Assembly: GCF_013249065.1 (NCBI RefSeq)
Contig: NZ_JABRWQ010000001.1
Location: 847,669 to 911,668 of the forward strand
Origin: Winogradskyella litoriviva
GTDB taxonomy: Bacteria; Bacteroidota; Bacteroidia; Flavobacteriales; Flavobacteriaceae
Direction: 5' to 3'
Length of the DNA stretch: 64,000 nucleotides
The notes below the pieces were generated by a model that was given only the letters and a program-made list of their open reading frames with translations, did no database searches and was not told the origin of the DNA. Below, piece by piece: positions 56,169 to 63,867 of this stretch; position 1 is the stretch's first letter, and every line of letters starts with the position of its first letter. A program made the position numbers and the translations under genes.

Positions 56169-56696
56169 TTATTCCGATTTATATACTTCAAGTTCGATTT
56201 CAACCATAAATTCAGGTAATGCTAATCCTTTTACTTCAAGCCAAGAACCAGCCGGAAATCCATTTTTATAAATTTCAGCACGATATGCTGATTTTTCAAG
56301 CATTTGAGCCATATCAGTTGTGAAAATATCTTCTTTTACAACATCGTCAAATGTGCAACCAAAGTGTTTTAATATTTTTTCTAAATCAGTATAACAGTTT
56401 TTCATCTGCTGTTCTATATCGCCAACAGCAGTTGGATTTCCTTCATTGTCCATACTTACTGCACCAGATATTTTGATGTCGTTTCCAATTTTCACAGCGT
56501 GTGAATATCCGTATGCTTTTTCTACTTCTGGACGCAAGAGAAAATATTCAGGTTTTTCGGATTCAACAATTATTTCTTTTTCCACCTCTTTAGTTTCTTC
56601 CTTTTGCTTTTGTTCACAACTCTGTAGTCCAAAAGAAAATATGCAGAGAGTTGCAAATAGAGTCAGTCGGTTGATTATAATTTTCATAATTTTCAT
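56169..56696 (-). CDS. Lipoprotein of the RidA/YjgF family
   Basis: 175 residues: lipoprotein signal LQSCEQK (Cys at 27), a Glu/Lys-rich linker, then a RidA domain (about 55-173: YSHAVKIGNDIKISGAVSMD, DIEQQMKNCYTDLEKILKHF). Cytosolic RidA enzymes deaminate reactive enamines, using a conserved arginine; here the usual arginine position near PNR/ARA is not obvious, and the lipid anchor puts the protein in the envelope. The enzyme role is therefore doubtful. ATGs at 56696 and 56687 are both possible. A single-gene unit with exact 9-base cores. Confidence 0.8.
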   Translation of the reverse strand: MKIMKIIINRLTLFATLCIFSFGLQSCEQKQKEETKEVEKEIIVESEKPEYFLLRPEVEKAYGYSHAVKIGNDIKISGAVSMDNEGNPTAVGDIEQQMKNCYTDLEKILKHFGCTFDDVVKEDIFTTDMAQMLEKSAYRAEIYKNGFPAGSWLEVKGLALPEFMVEIELEVYKSE

Positions 56697-56764
56697 TGTT
56701 TAGTGCCTACTTTGGTCGGTTGTCGGTTTTCCCTTTTTATTTTGAAATCTGTTATTCGCGTATG

Positions 56765-56904
56765 ACGCACAACGTGTTTGTGTATGGTTAGTTGCGTGTT
56801 TAAGCAACTAATTTAGCAAACTTTTACGAACCTGAGAAAATTCCGCAGGAATTTTCCAAATAAACAACGACCAAAGCAAGTAATTATACACGTTGTGGGC
56901 AAAC
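56765..56904 (-). repeat. attC-like cassette site
   Basis: ACGCACAAC (56765-56773, exact partner of 56151-56159), then the standard body with central hairpin GAAAATTCC-GCA-GGAATTTTC, ending AATTATACACGTTGTGGGCAA. Confidence 0.85.
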
Positions 56905-56906
56905 GT

Positions 56907-57422
56907 TTATTTTAATTCATATTTTTCTAGATGATAAGCATCTCCTCCATTAGCTGGATTTTTTAATATATATAAATCCTTTTCAATTACCTCAAAGTCC
57001 AAAACATAAAACCTCTTTGATTTTCCTAATGAATAAAAATTTTTTCTATTTTTCTCATCGATTTTTTCCAACCAATATTCACGTAATGAAAGTTGACAAT
57101 CGTCTATTGAAAAAAATGATTAAATTAACGAATAAGTAATCTCGTTTTTCGTTAACTCCCATTTTTTGAAATTATTTTCTTTTCCAGTTACACCAATATT
57201 TTTGAAATCGTACTTTATCGTTTGTTTAGTTGTCGCCACTTTTTTTCCAGTTTTGATATCTATTTCAAATTCTCCACTTTCGTCTATTAGGTAAAGTTTA
57301 TCTTTATTAATTTCTAATTTTCCTCTTTCAGTAACTTGTAGATTCCATTTCGGCTGTAATTCGTGTTCATTAGAACATGATACCAATATGAAAAATAGAA
57401 TAAATGTTATCGTTAATTTCAT
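56907..57422 (-). pseudogene. Lipoprotein gene split by an in-frame stop
   Basis: The first part (57120-57422) encodes 100 residues: lipoprotein signal LVSCSNEH, then NLQVTERGKLEINKDKLYLI and KKWELTKNEITYSLI before a TAA at 57120-57122. In exactly the same frame the sequence then stays open for 70 more codons (SFFSIDDCQLSLREYWLEK ... GGDAYHLEKYELK) to a TAA at 56907-56909, which abuts the cassette core. The tail has no start codon at its head. The simplest reading is one gene of about 170 codons carrying a nonsense mutation; a shortened functional protein, or recoding, are alternatives. Family not recognised. Confidence 0.7.
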
Positions 57423-57427
57423 CTAAT

Positions 57428-57567
57428 GTTTGCCGACGTGTTTGTTTATGGTTTGTTGCGTGGTTAAGCAACTAATTTAGCAAACTTTCACGAACCTGCG
57501 AAAATTCCGCAGGAATTTTCGCAAGTAAGCTCAATGAAGCAATTAAATATACACGGTGTTGTAAACA
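57428..57567 (-). repeat. attC-like cassette site
   Basis: GTTTGCC (partner of GGCAAAC at 56898-56904), GACGTGTTTGTTTATGG, central hairpin GAAAATTCC-GCA-GGAATTTTC, ATTAAATATACACGG, then core GTTGTAAACA (57558-57567). Confidence 0.85.
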
Positions 57568-57568
57568 G

Positions 57569-58048
57569 TTATTTATTCGAGTGACTTCTTCCATCAACTT
57601 CTTCTACTTTCAAAATATTTTCTGAATAAAAAATTGAACTATCAAGTTGTGTTAATTCAATTTCCAGTTTCATTTTTTTCTTTTTCTTATACAAATCTAC
57701 ATGTCTAATATCTTTTACTTTTGCATATTCTTTTTCGGTCAAATGGACAGTAATTACTGAATCCTTTTCCAATAGTAAAAAAATGTATGGAAGCTCAAAT
57801 AGGTCGTTGTCTTTAAGTTTCTGAAAGTAATTAGAAAGTTCTAAATCAGATTTTCTTGGTTTTTCCAATTTTCTGATACTATCAAAGTATTCGTTAATTT
57901 CGGATATTTTTTCATCCGTTCCACCATAAGCACTATTGAAGCTAATTGACCTGAAAGTTAAATCAGCTTTTATTGTTTTCGTGTTATTTTTTTTACACGC
58001 AGTTAATAAAAGACCAATGATTAATATTAATAGAGCCTGTTTTTTCAT
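57569..58048 (-). CDS. Hypothetical lipoprotein
   Basis: 159 residues: lipoprotein signal (LLLTACKKN, Cys at 18), then a domain with DLTFRSISFNSAYGGTDEKI and a run of Lys (YKKKKKMKLEIEL). Repeated Glu/Leu-rich helices suggest a small helical sensor-like fold; no family recognised. Bounded by exact 10-base cores GTTGTAAACA / TGTTTACAAC. The stop codon lies 2 bases from the core. Confidence 0.65.
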   Translation of the reverse strand: MKKQALLILIIGLLLTACKKNNTKTIKADLTFRSISFNSAYGGTDEKISEINEYFDSIRKLEKPRKSDLELSNYFQKLKDNDLFELPYIFLLLEKDSVITVHLTEKEYAKVKDIRHVDLYKKKKKMKLEIELTQLDSSIFYSENILKVEEVDGRSHSNK

Positions 58049-58051
58049 AAT

Positions 58052-58189
58052 TGTTTACAACGTGATTGTGTATGGTTAGTTGCGTGGCTGAGCAACTAAA
58101 TTAGCAAACTTTTACGAACCCGAGAAAATTCCATCGGAATTTTCGTACGTAAGCTCAAAAAAGCAATTAACTATACACGATGTTGTAAA
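58052..58189 (-). repeat. attC-like cassette site
   Basis: TGTTTACAAC (exact partner of 57558-57567), CGTGATTGTGTATGG, hairpin GAAAATTCC-ATC-GGAATTTTC, AATTAACTATACACG, then GTTGTAAA (58182-58189). Confidence 0.85.
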
Positions 58190-58196
58190 TTGGCTT

Positions 58197-58700
58197 TTAT
58201 TCAATCGTACCGTTAAAAGTTTTTGATTCATTATAAACTGTAATTCCGAAAAGATTCCACTTCAAAATTCCATTTGCAGTAAATTCAGCTTTTCCGTTCG
58301 GTTTATAATTATTAGTTTTAATCGAAGTGAATTTCCAATCGTAACCACTAACAAATCCAGTCAGAAAACTATTACTCTCAATAGGAATCAATTCGTTTTG
58401 TTCAAACGAATATTTCACGAGCATATTTATATCAAAAGTCAAATTATCTTCGAGCGTTACTTTTTCTACTTTTGAGTTATTCTTCTTGTTATTGTTGTTT
58501 GTTATGGTGATTCGGTTCGTTTTTTTATACGAATTAGCAGCAGAAATTACTTGAACAATTCCAATTACCATTACAAATATTGAAACAACTTTAAATTTAG
58601 GATTAAAAATTCGTTTACCTTTTCTAATAAATCCGACAATCAGATATAGAAAATAGAAAACAATAATTAAATTAATAATTGACCAAAGTAAATGTATCAT
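58197..58700 (-). CDS. Hypothetical membrane protein
   Basis: 167 residues: two N-terminal membrane helices (about 3-25 and 38-57), an Asn/Lys-rich linker (TITNNNNKKNNSKVEKV) and a beta-rich C-terminal domain (FLTGFVSGYDWKFTSIKTN). Similar Asn-rich linkers occur in low-complexity flavobacterial proteins. No family recognised; single-gene unit. Confidence 0.6.
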   Translation of the reverse strand: MIHLLWSIINLIIVFYFLYLIVGFIRKGKRIFNPKFKVVSIFVMVIGIVQVISAANSYKKTNRITITNNNNKKNNSKVEKVTLEDNLTFDINMLVKYSFEQNELIPIESNSFLTGFVSGYDWKFTSIKTNNYKPNGKAEFTANGILKWNLFGITVYNESKTFNGTIE

Positions 58701-58721
58701 AGGCTTACGTTTTTTAGCTTG

Positions 58722-58857
58722 TTTACAACGATTTCGTATAACCGTCAGTTACGGGATTAAGGTTAAAAATTTTCGGTTTAGCACAGACGTTAGCAATTCC
58801 GAGTGGATTCGGACGTAGTCGAATCCGCCGTAATTGTGGTTATACATTGTTGTAAGC
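58722..58857 (-). repeat. attC-like cassette site, unrelated body with conserved fold
   Basis: TTTACAAC (58722-58729, exact partner of 58182-58189) to GTTGTAAGC (58849-58857). The interior differs from the standard site, but CGTATAACC and TTACGG near the left pair with CCGTAA and GGTTATAC near the right, and GGATTCGG / CCGAATCC-like arms lie inside. Confidence 0.75.
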
Positions 58858-58863
58858 TGGCTT

Positions 58864-59409
58864 TTACTTTTTATATGTCAAAACTGTTATTCCACATTCG
58901 TAGGCTTTTGCACTTTCCAGTTTTAATTCAGTTTTACAATCAACTTTCTCAAATATTGGCATTCCTTTCCCCAAAATCGAAGGATTAATGAAAAAATAAT
59001 ATTCGTCAATTAAATTTTCTCTAATTAGTGAAGAAACAAATTCGCCTCCTCCATAGGCAATTATGTCACTTCCAGTTGAGGACTTTAATTTTTCTATTTT
59101 TTCGACTAAATCTCCTTTTTCCAAAAGAGTATTTTCCCATTCAGTATTTTCGAGTGTTTTTGTAAAAACTATTTTATTTGAGTTATTAATTTTTTCAGCA
59201 CCTTCCAATTCTTTGTTGGATTTCCAATGTGGAATAAATCCTTCAGCAAGTTTTCGTCCTAATACAATGGTGTCAGTCGATTCTGTTATTTCTTTGACGA
59301 AGTTCTTTAGTTCTTCATCCCAATTCCAAATCATCCAGTCCATTTCTCCGTTTGGACCAGAAATGAATCCATCAATCGAGAGTTGAATTTGAAGTTTTAA
59401 TTTTCTCAC
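58864..59409 (-). CDS. Dihydrofolate reductase family protein (RibD C-terminal-like)
   Basis: 181 residues from a GTG start. The N-terminal KLKLQIQLSIDGFISGPNGE, TIVLGRKLAEGFIPHW and the NADPH-site segment DIIAYGGGEFVSSLIRENLI followed by FFINPSILGKGMPIFE mark the RibD-C/YyaP group of reductase-like proteins. These are common in accessory DNA and have uncertain substrates; trimethoprim resistance should not be inferred. Bounded by exact 9-base cores GTTGTAAGC / GCTTACAAC; on its 5' side lies the second 230-bp element. Confidence 0.85.
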   Translation of the reverse strand: MRKLKLQIQLSIDGFISGPNGEMDWMIWNWDEELKNFVKEITESTDTIVLGRKLAEGFIPHWKSNKELEGAEKINNSNKIVFTKTLENTEWENTLLEKGDLVEKIEKLKSSTGSDIIAYGGGEFVSSLIRENLIDEYYFFINPSILGKGMPIFEKVDCKTELKLESAKAYECGITVLTYKK

Positions 59410-59460
59410 TTTTTACTGTTTTTCGTTAAAGTTACAATCTTGTTTTCAGCTTGCTTACAA

Positions 59461-59690
59461 CGTCCACTGTGTATGGCGAAGTGAGGCGCGCCTCACGAGG
59501 AGCCATAATTGCGCCTCATTCGCTATACACGCTGATGTGTGTAGTTTCGTGTGGAGCTCACCTAGACTCGACTAAATATGTCACAAAATTTTGGGAGGTG
59601 CAATTAACAGTGGACGATGTGGTGAAATTAGTAGAAAGGAAGCGTTTGGAAAACCCGATTCTACGTGCCGCAGGCAATTTCACCACATCG
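59461..59690 (-). mobile_element. 230-bp ORF-less composite palindromic unit, copy B
   Basis: Matches copy A (54841-55070) over 230 bases with two differences, at 59580 and 59655. The left flank is the unit-specific core GCTTACAA (copy A has GTTGGTAA), so identity begins exactly at the AAC core; on the right it fades within the attC-like body. It contains the same nested inverted repeats and GC-rich alternative hairpins as copy A. Confidence 0.85.
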
Positions 59691-59819
59691 TGTTTGTGTA
59701 TGGTTTGTTGCGTGGTTAAGCAACTAAGTTAGCAAACTTTAACGAACCCGAGAAAATTCCAACGGAATTTTCGTACGTAATCTCAAAAAAGTAATTAACT
59801 ATACACGTTGTTGGCAATA
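59676..59819 (-). repeat. attC-like cassette site
   Basis: Standard body (CGTGTTTGTGTATGG, hairpin GAAAATTCC-AAC-GGAATTTTC, AATTAACTATACACG) ending in core GTTGGCAATA (59810-59819). Confidence 0.85.
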
Positions 59820-59835
59820 TTGTTTTTGTTTTTGG

Positions 59836-60318
59836 TCAAAATGGCCATCCATTTATAATTTTATAATTCGTTTTTGGGTCAAATTCATTTCCGATTTCTT
59901 TTTTCGGATTCCATTGTTGGTTTATAAATGCCGCTGGATTTTTGGTTATGTCAGTCCAATTAATGTTCGGGAAAACATAAAGTTTCCAATGGTCAGAATC
60001 CCAAGTTCCGTACAGTTTTTCATTCGGCAAGTAGAGTAGGATATATTCAGGGTCATAATGTTCACACTCGTCAGTCAGATTAATTGCAGGAATTTCATAA
60101 TAAGATTTTCCACTAACATTTCCCTCAATCCATACTTTTCCGAGTTCCAACTTTTCAAAGTCAATAATTCTGACAAAGTCAGGTTCCACAGTTTTGTGGT
60201 CGTAAATCAATTCCGATTTTGCTTTTAGAAATTCAGTTAAGTCTTTGGGTAAATCCATATTCTGTCCAAATATTGGTAAGGCGATTAAATAAGCTAAAAT
60301 TATGATTCCTTTGTGCAT
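59836..60318 (-). CDS. Hypothetical secreted protein
   Basis: 160 residues from the ATG at 60316-60318 (MHKGIIILAYLIALPIFGQN, a signal peptide); the ATG at 60325-60327 abuts the cassette core and is also possible. The mature part has NLTDECEHYDPEYILLYLP and LYGTWDSDHWKLYVFPNINW, resembling immunity/SMI1-like or DUF-type flavobacterial proteins only vaguely. Unit bounded by exact 10-base cores GTTGGCAATA / TATTGCCAAC. Confidence 0.6.
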   Translation of the reverse strand: MHKGIIILAYLIALPIFGQNMDLPKDLTEFLKAKSELIYDHKTVEPDFVRIIDFEKLELGKVWIEGNVSGKSYYEIPAINLTDECEHYDPEYILLYLPNEKLYGTWDSDHWKLYVFPNINWTDITKNPAAFINQQWNPKKEIGNEFDPKTNYKIINGWPF

Positions 60319-60327
60319 TTCCGACAT

Positions 60328-60467
60328 TATTGCCAACGTGTTAGTATATGAGAAGTTGCGGTTTTGTGTGCGAGGATTTTCCGAAGGAAAATCAGACGTA
60401 ACAAAACAAGCAACGACCTTTGATTAAGCACAACACCAGCAATTTTTTATATACTGTGTTGTGTGTA
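60328..60467 (-). repeat. attC-like cassette site, variant body
   Basis: TATTGCCAAC (exact partner of 59810-59819), GTGTTAGTATATGAGAAG, hairpin GATTTTCC-GAA-GGAAAATC, then AATTTTTTATATACTGTG and core GTTGTGTGTA (60458-60467). The outer arms GTATATG and TATATAC are kept while the middle differs. Confidence 0.75.
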
Positions 60468-60950
60468 TTTTTTTAATTGTTTTATTATTTTCCTTGCGTT
60501 ACTTTCTATTATTTTCCAATCCCACAATTCAGGATTTCCAAATTCAGGATTAGTGCTTTTCCAATTTTCAGCTCTTTTTCTTGAGTTCACAGAAATTCGG
60601 CATTCAATTTCGTTTTCGGTATTTAGTAAATTCAGATGAACGTATATTATTCCCCAACCATCAATTCGGTTTCGGTAGGTTTTTCCGTTGCAGTATTTCG
60701 GGTCGAGTTTTAATTTTGTTATAGTGAACTTGCCTTTACTTTCAGGATTATAAATCCCAAATCCTAATTGCCTTTTCTTTTCAGTAGTCGAATGTTCGAA
60801 ATAGTCTTTAAATTCTGAGAAATTACTTATCCGAACTAATTCGTTTTCCATTTCAGAATATGATTCATAAAGTTCAGTTTTTGAATCCGATAGAATAAAT
60901 TCAATCAGCTCAAAAAGTTTCTCTTTATTTATGATTTCTGTTCTTTGCAT
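60447..60950 (-). CDS. Hypothetical cytosolic protein
   Basis: 167 residues, no signal or membrane helix. The N-terminal half is helical and acidic (KLFELIEFILSDSKTELYES); the C-terminal half is beta-rich with RNRIDGWGIIYVHLNLLNTE and WKSTNPEFGNPELWDWKIIE. No family recognised with confidence. The last residues TQHSI and the stop are encoded by the attC-like site. Cores are exact over 10 bases. Confidence 0.6.
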   Translation of the reverse strand: MQRTEIINKEKLFELIEFILSDSKTELYESYSEMENELVRISNFSEFKDYFEHSTTEKKRQLGFGIYNPESKGKFTITKLKLDPKYCNGKTYRNRIDGWGIIYVHLNLLNTENEIECRISVNSRKRAENWKSTNPEFGNPELWDWKIIESNARKIIKQLKKYTQHSI

Positions 60951-60965
60951 TCGGTTTTCTCAAAT

Positions 60966-61101
60966 TACACACAACGTGTTTGTATATGGTTTGTTGCGTG
61001 GTTTAGCACGTAATTTAGCAAATAAAAACCGAATAGAAAATCCGCGAGGATTTTCGTAAGTAGGCTAGAACTAGCAATAAATTATATACGGTGTTGGCAA
61101 C
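60966..61101 (-). repeat. attC-like cassette site
   Basis: TACACACAAC (exact partner of 60458-60467), CGTGTTTGTATATGG, hairpin GAAAATCC-GCGA-GGATTTTC, AGCAATAAATTATATACGG, then core GTTGGCAAC (61093-61101). Its body matches the site at 62019 almost base for base. Confidence 0.85.
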
Positions 61102-61136
61102 TGGCTTTTATTTATTCAGTTCAATTATTCTCTAAA

Positions 61137-61436
61137 TTAATTTAAAAATAGACTTGCTAAAATTGGCAAAATTCCAAAAATGACAAGTCCAACTATTGAA
61201 GTCCAATATTGATAATTTTTCTTCTCTTTTTTTATGGTACTAAAAATTATAAAAATCAGACTCAATAAAAGTAAAACTGTTCCTAAAATTCCGAAATAAA
61301 ATAAAACTTCTGCTGTGTTGTCTCCTTCATTAAATATACTGGTGTAGCTGATTGTTAGATAAAAGGAAATAATATTTATTATTAAAATCCAAATCATAAA
61401 ATGGAATGCCCATTTTTTAAAATTTATGCTATTCAT
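61137..61436 (-). CDS. Small three-helix membrane protein
   Basis: 99 residues with three membrane helices (about 12-30, 42-65 and 77-97). No family recognised. It follows the lipoprotein gene at 61443 by 6 bases, making this one of the two clear two-gene units in the array. Confidence 0.6.
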   Translation of the reverse strand: MNSINFKKWAFHFMIWILIINIISFYLTISYTSIFNEGDNTAEVLFYFGILGTVLLLLSLIFIIFSTIKKEKKNYQYWTSIVGLVIFGILPILASLFLN

Positions 61437-61442
61437 TTTAAG

Positions 61443-62009
61443 TTAGTTTTTCAGTTCGTTTTTATACAATTCCGCTATTTTATTTCTTTCGTTTTCGTTT
61501 TTTAAAATATTTTGAAGCCACATTTGTGGTTGGTCTGTTGCATTTCCATATTCTCTATCCTTATATTCTTTAAATTCCGAAAATTCAAGCCAATTCTTGT
61601 TGTGAATATGCTGAAGTGAATAAACAGCCATTTCTCCGTTTGTTGCTCCAAAAAATGGGCAAGTATGCACTTTGGTTTTAGTTGTGTCAGAAAGCTTGGT
61701 TATAAGAAATTCAGTCAATTCCGTTTTGTCATTTTTCGCAAACTTTTCCCATTCTTTTTCACTAAAAACCATAGTGGGAATTTTTCTCTTTTTTTCTGTG
61801 ACATATTGTGTTCCACCTAAACAGCCTCCTTTTTCAAAGACCATAAAATTCCACTGTTCAGCAATTGAATCGGTTTGTTGAATTTCGGGTTGGGAAAATT
61901 CTTTAGACAATTCAGCAGTTTCAATGCTCAATTCAGATTTTGACTCCGATTGATTTTTACAGGAAATCAAAGTTAAAATCAGAAGTAATATGTTTAATGC
62001 CTGTTTCAT
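61443..62009 (-). CDS. Hypothetical lipoprotein
   Basis: 188 residues: lipoprotein signal (LTLISCKNQ, Cys at 17), a Glu/Ser-rich linker and a folded domain with KGGCLGGTQYVTEKKRKIP and THTCPFF-like cysteine (KVHTCPFFGATNGEMAVYSL). Two cysteines could form a disulfide. No family recognised. First gene of a two-gene unit bounded by exact 9-base cores GTTGGCAAC / GTTGCCAAC. Confidence 0.6.
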   Translation of the reverse strand: MKQALNILLLILTLISCKNQSESKSELSIETAELSKEFSQPEIQQTDSIAEQWNFMVFEKGGCLGGTQYVTEKKRKIPTMVFSEKEWEKFAKNDKTELTEFLITKLSDTTKTKVHTCPFFGATNGEMAVYSLQHIHNKNWLEFSEFKEYKDREYGNATDQPQMWLQNILKNENERNKIAELYKNELKN

Positions 62010-62018
62010 TTTTAGCTT

Positions 62019-62153
62019 GTTGCCAACGTGTTTGTATATGGTTTGTTGCGTGGTTTAGCACGTAATTTAGTAAATAAAAACCGAATAGAAAATCCGCGAG
62101 GATTTTCGTAAGTAGGCTAGAACTAGCAATAAATTATATACAGTGTTAGCCAC
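62019..62153 (-). repeat. attC-like cassette site
   Basis: GTTGCCAAC (exact partner of 61093-61101), standard body nearly identical to the site at 60966, then core GTTAGCCAC (62145-62153). Confidence 0.85.
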
Positions 62154-62586
62154 TGGTTTTATTTCGTTTTTTAATTATTCCGCTTATTATATTTATCGGA
62201 TAAATTAACTGTCCGAAAATTGCAATTAAAGCTATTAAATAAATTCCAAAAGTCAGATTATTATTGAAATTATATTCCATTATTGATTCTCGGAAAAGTT
62301 GCGCTAAAATCCAGATGAGTAAAATTCCGCCAAAAGTCAGCGTAATGTGAATCAAATTCAGCCATTTGGATAGCTTTCTGTTGGCTTTTAGCATAATCCA
62401 ATATCCAATTCCGATTATTCCGAAAAGAATTGAAATCAGAATGGCTAAATCGATTTGGCTAAAAACGAAATAAGTATCGTGAACATTTATATCCAACATT
62501 TCGTTTCTGTTTAATATTCCGAATAGGATTATTATTGGAATCGAAAGAAAAAAAATCAGATGCGGTTTGTTAATCAGGAATTTCAT
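62146..62586 (-). CDS. Four-helix membrane protein
   Basis: 146 residues with four membrane helices (about 8-25, 42-66, 76-96 and 112-135). The segment DINVHDTYFVFSQIDLAI resembles the NVHDTYFV motif found near cytochrome oxidase subunit I-type helices, but the rest of that family is absent. The stop codon is formed by the core itself (GGCTAAC). Cores are exact over 9 bases (GTTAGCCAC / GTGGCTAAC). Confidence 0.65.
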   Translation of the reverse strand: MKFLINKPHLIFFLSIPIIILFGILNRNEMLDINVHDTYFVFSQIDLAILISILFGIIGIGYWIMLKANRKLSKWLNLIHITLTFGGILLIWILAQLFRESIMEYNFNNNLTFGIYLIALIAIFGQLIYPINIISGIIKKRNKTSG

Positions 62587-62680
62587 TTTTTGGTTTCAGT
62601 TATATTTTCGGATTGAAATTCGTTTATTAAAAATCTAAAAATTTGAATTTATTACTAATTTTCGTTGGTCTGGTTAACTT

Positions 62681-62819
62681 GTGGCTAACGTGTTTGTGTA
62701 TGGTTAGTTGCGTGGTTAAGCAACTAAATTAGTAAACTTTTACGAACCTGTGAATATTCCGCAGGAATATTCGCAAGTAGAGAATAATAAAGCAATTAGT
62801 TATACACGGTGTTAGCATT
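62681..62819 (-). repeat. attC-like cassette site
   Basis: GTGGCTAAC (exact partner of 62145-62153), GTGTTTGTGTATGGTTAGTT, hairpin GAATATTCC-GCA-GGAATATTC, GCAATTAGTTATACACGG, then core GTTAGCATT (62811-62819). A good example of the standard site: GTGTATGGTTAGTTGC pairs with GCAATTAGTTATACAC using G-T pairs. Confidence 0.9.
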
Positions 62820-62827
62820 TCGTTATT

Positions 62828-63850
62828 TTATACTAATTCTTTATTTAGCAAGTCTGCCAATTCATAATATGCTCTAAAAGAATTGTTCCCATTTTTAGGT
62901 TTAGGTTTATTTTTAAGCTCAATAATGTTGTCAGATAAAATAAAAACCTGTTTCTCATCTTTAGGTAGTTCTAACCAAATTTTATTTTCCAAAAGATAAT
63001 CAACATAGCCTTTTACTCCGTTGCGATAATTTTCACTGTAATTTTCATCTTTCATAAATGTGTCAAGATCGTCATGAAAATTCAAAATAATTATGTCTTC
63101 GACTTTAAACAACTTATCCATTTCACCACCGCCACTTTTTCTGAAAGTAATGTAGAGCGGCTTGTGCTTAATTAAATATTTCCCACTATTTGGGCATTCA
63201 TAAACCTTTAATTTATTTATTGCTTGTTCTGACCATTTTGCTGTTGGAATAGAAAAAACTTCTTTTTCGTAAAATTTCATTGTCCCATTAATATTTGTTA
63301 GAAAACTAAAGTAATCATCAAGTAGTGTATTCTGATTAGGTAGTACTTTATAAAATGCACTAATAATATCTTCCCAGGTGATTGATACTAAACTGGCATG
63401 TCTCGTATAGCTCGGAAGTTTTGTTAATGTTATTCCAAGACTATTGTTGCCAAACACTTTAAGCTCTTTAAAAACTTCATTTTCAATATAATTCTCAATT
63501 TGTTTATTTGTCTCATAAACGGATGTTCCTTTATTGATGCTCTTAGCCTCAATCAGAATAGCTTTAAAAGGTTGTCCATCTTTGTAAAATCGCAATACAA
63601 TATCCGCTCTGTATTTATTAAGTGAATTAGAGATTAGTTCACAATTAACAATTACTCGGCTAAGGCTTTTCAGATCAATTTCTCCAACTTTCGATTTAAT
63701 TGAATTAATGTCAAGAAAGGCTTTTAAAGCCGTTTGTGATTTAGATAGTAGAAGTCCAAGTCCTTTCGTTTGCTGAGTTTCTTTGTCTCCTGATATTAAA
63801 TCAAAATAGCTCGAATTCATCGAACTGTATAGTCTAAAACTATTTCTCAT
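62828..63850 (-). CDS. Possible PD-(D/E)XK nuclease-fold protein
   Basis: 340 residues, no signal or membrane helix. YRADIVLRFYKDGQPFKAIL then IEAKSINKG places D83 and E101-A-K103 on adjacent strands with the spacing of PD-(D/E)XK nucleases and related restriction or defence proteins; a glutamine/helix region follows (ETNKQIENYIENEVFKEL). The C-terminal half (from about 190) holds SEQAINKLKVYE and GGGEMDKLFKVEDI and is not recognised. A role in DNA cleavage or phage defence is an inference from these few residues. The unit has exact 9-base cores (GTTAGCATT / AATGCTAAC). Confidence 0.55.
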   Translation of the reverse strand: MRNSFRLYSSMNSSYFDLISGDKETQQTKGLGLLLSKSQTALKAFLDINSIKSKVGEIDLKSLSRVIVNCELISNSLNKYRADIVLRFYKDGQPFKAILIEAKSINKGTSVYETNKQIENYIENEVFKELKVFGNNSLGITLTKLPSYTRHASLVSITWEDIISAFYKVLPNQNTLLDDYFSFLTNINGTMKFYEKEVFSIPTAKWSEQAINKLKVYECPNSGKYLIKHKPLYITFRKSGGGEMDKLFKVEDIIILNFHDDLDTFMKDENYSENYRNGVKGYVDYLLENKIWLELPKDEKQVFILSDNIIELKNKPKPKNGNNSFRAYYELADLLNKELV

Positions 63851-63867
63851 CTCGGTCTTTTATAATG

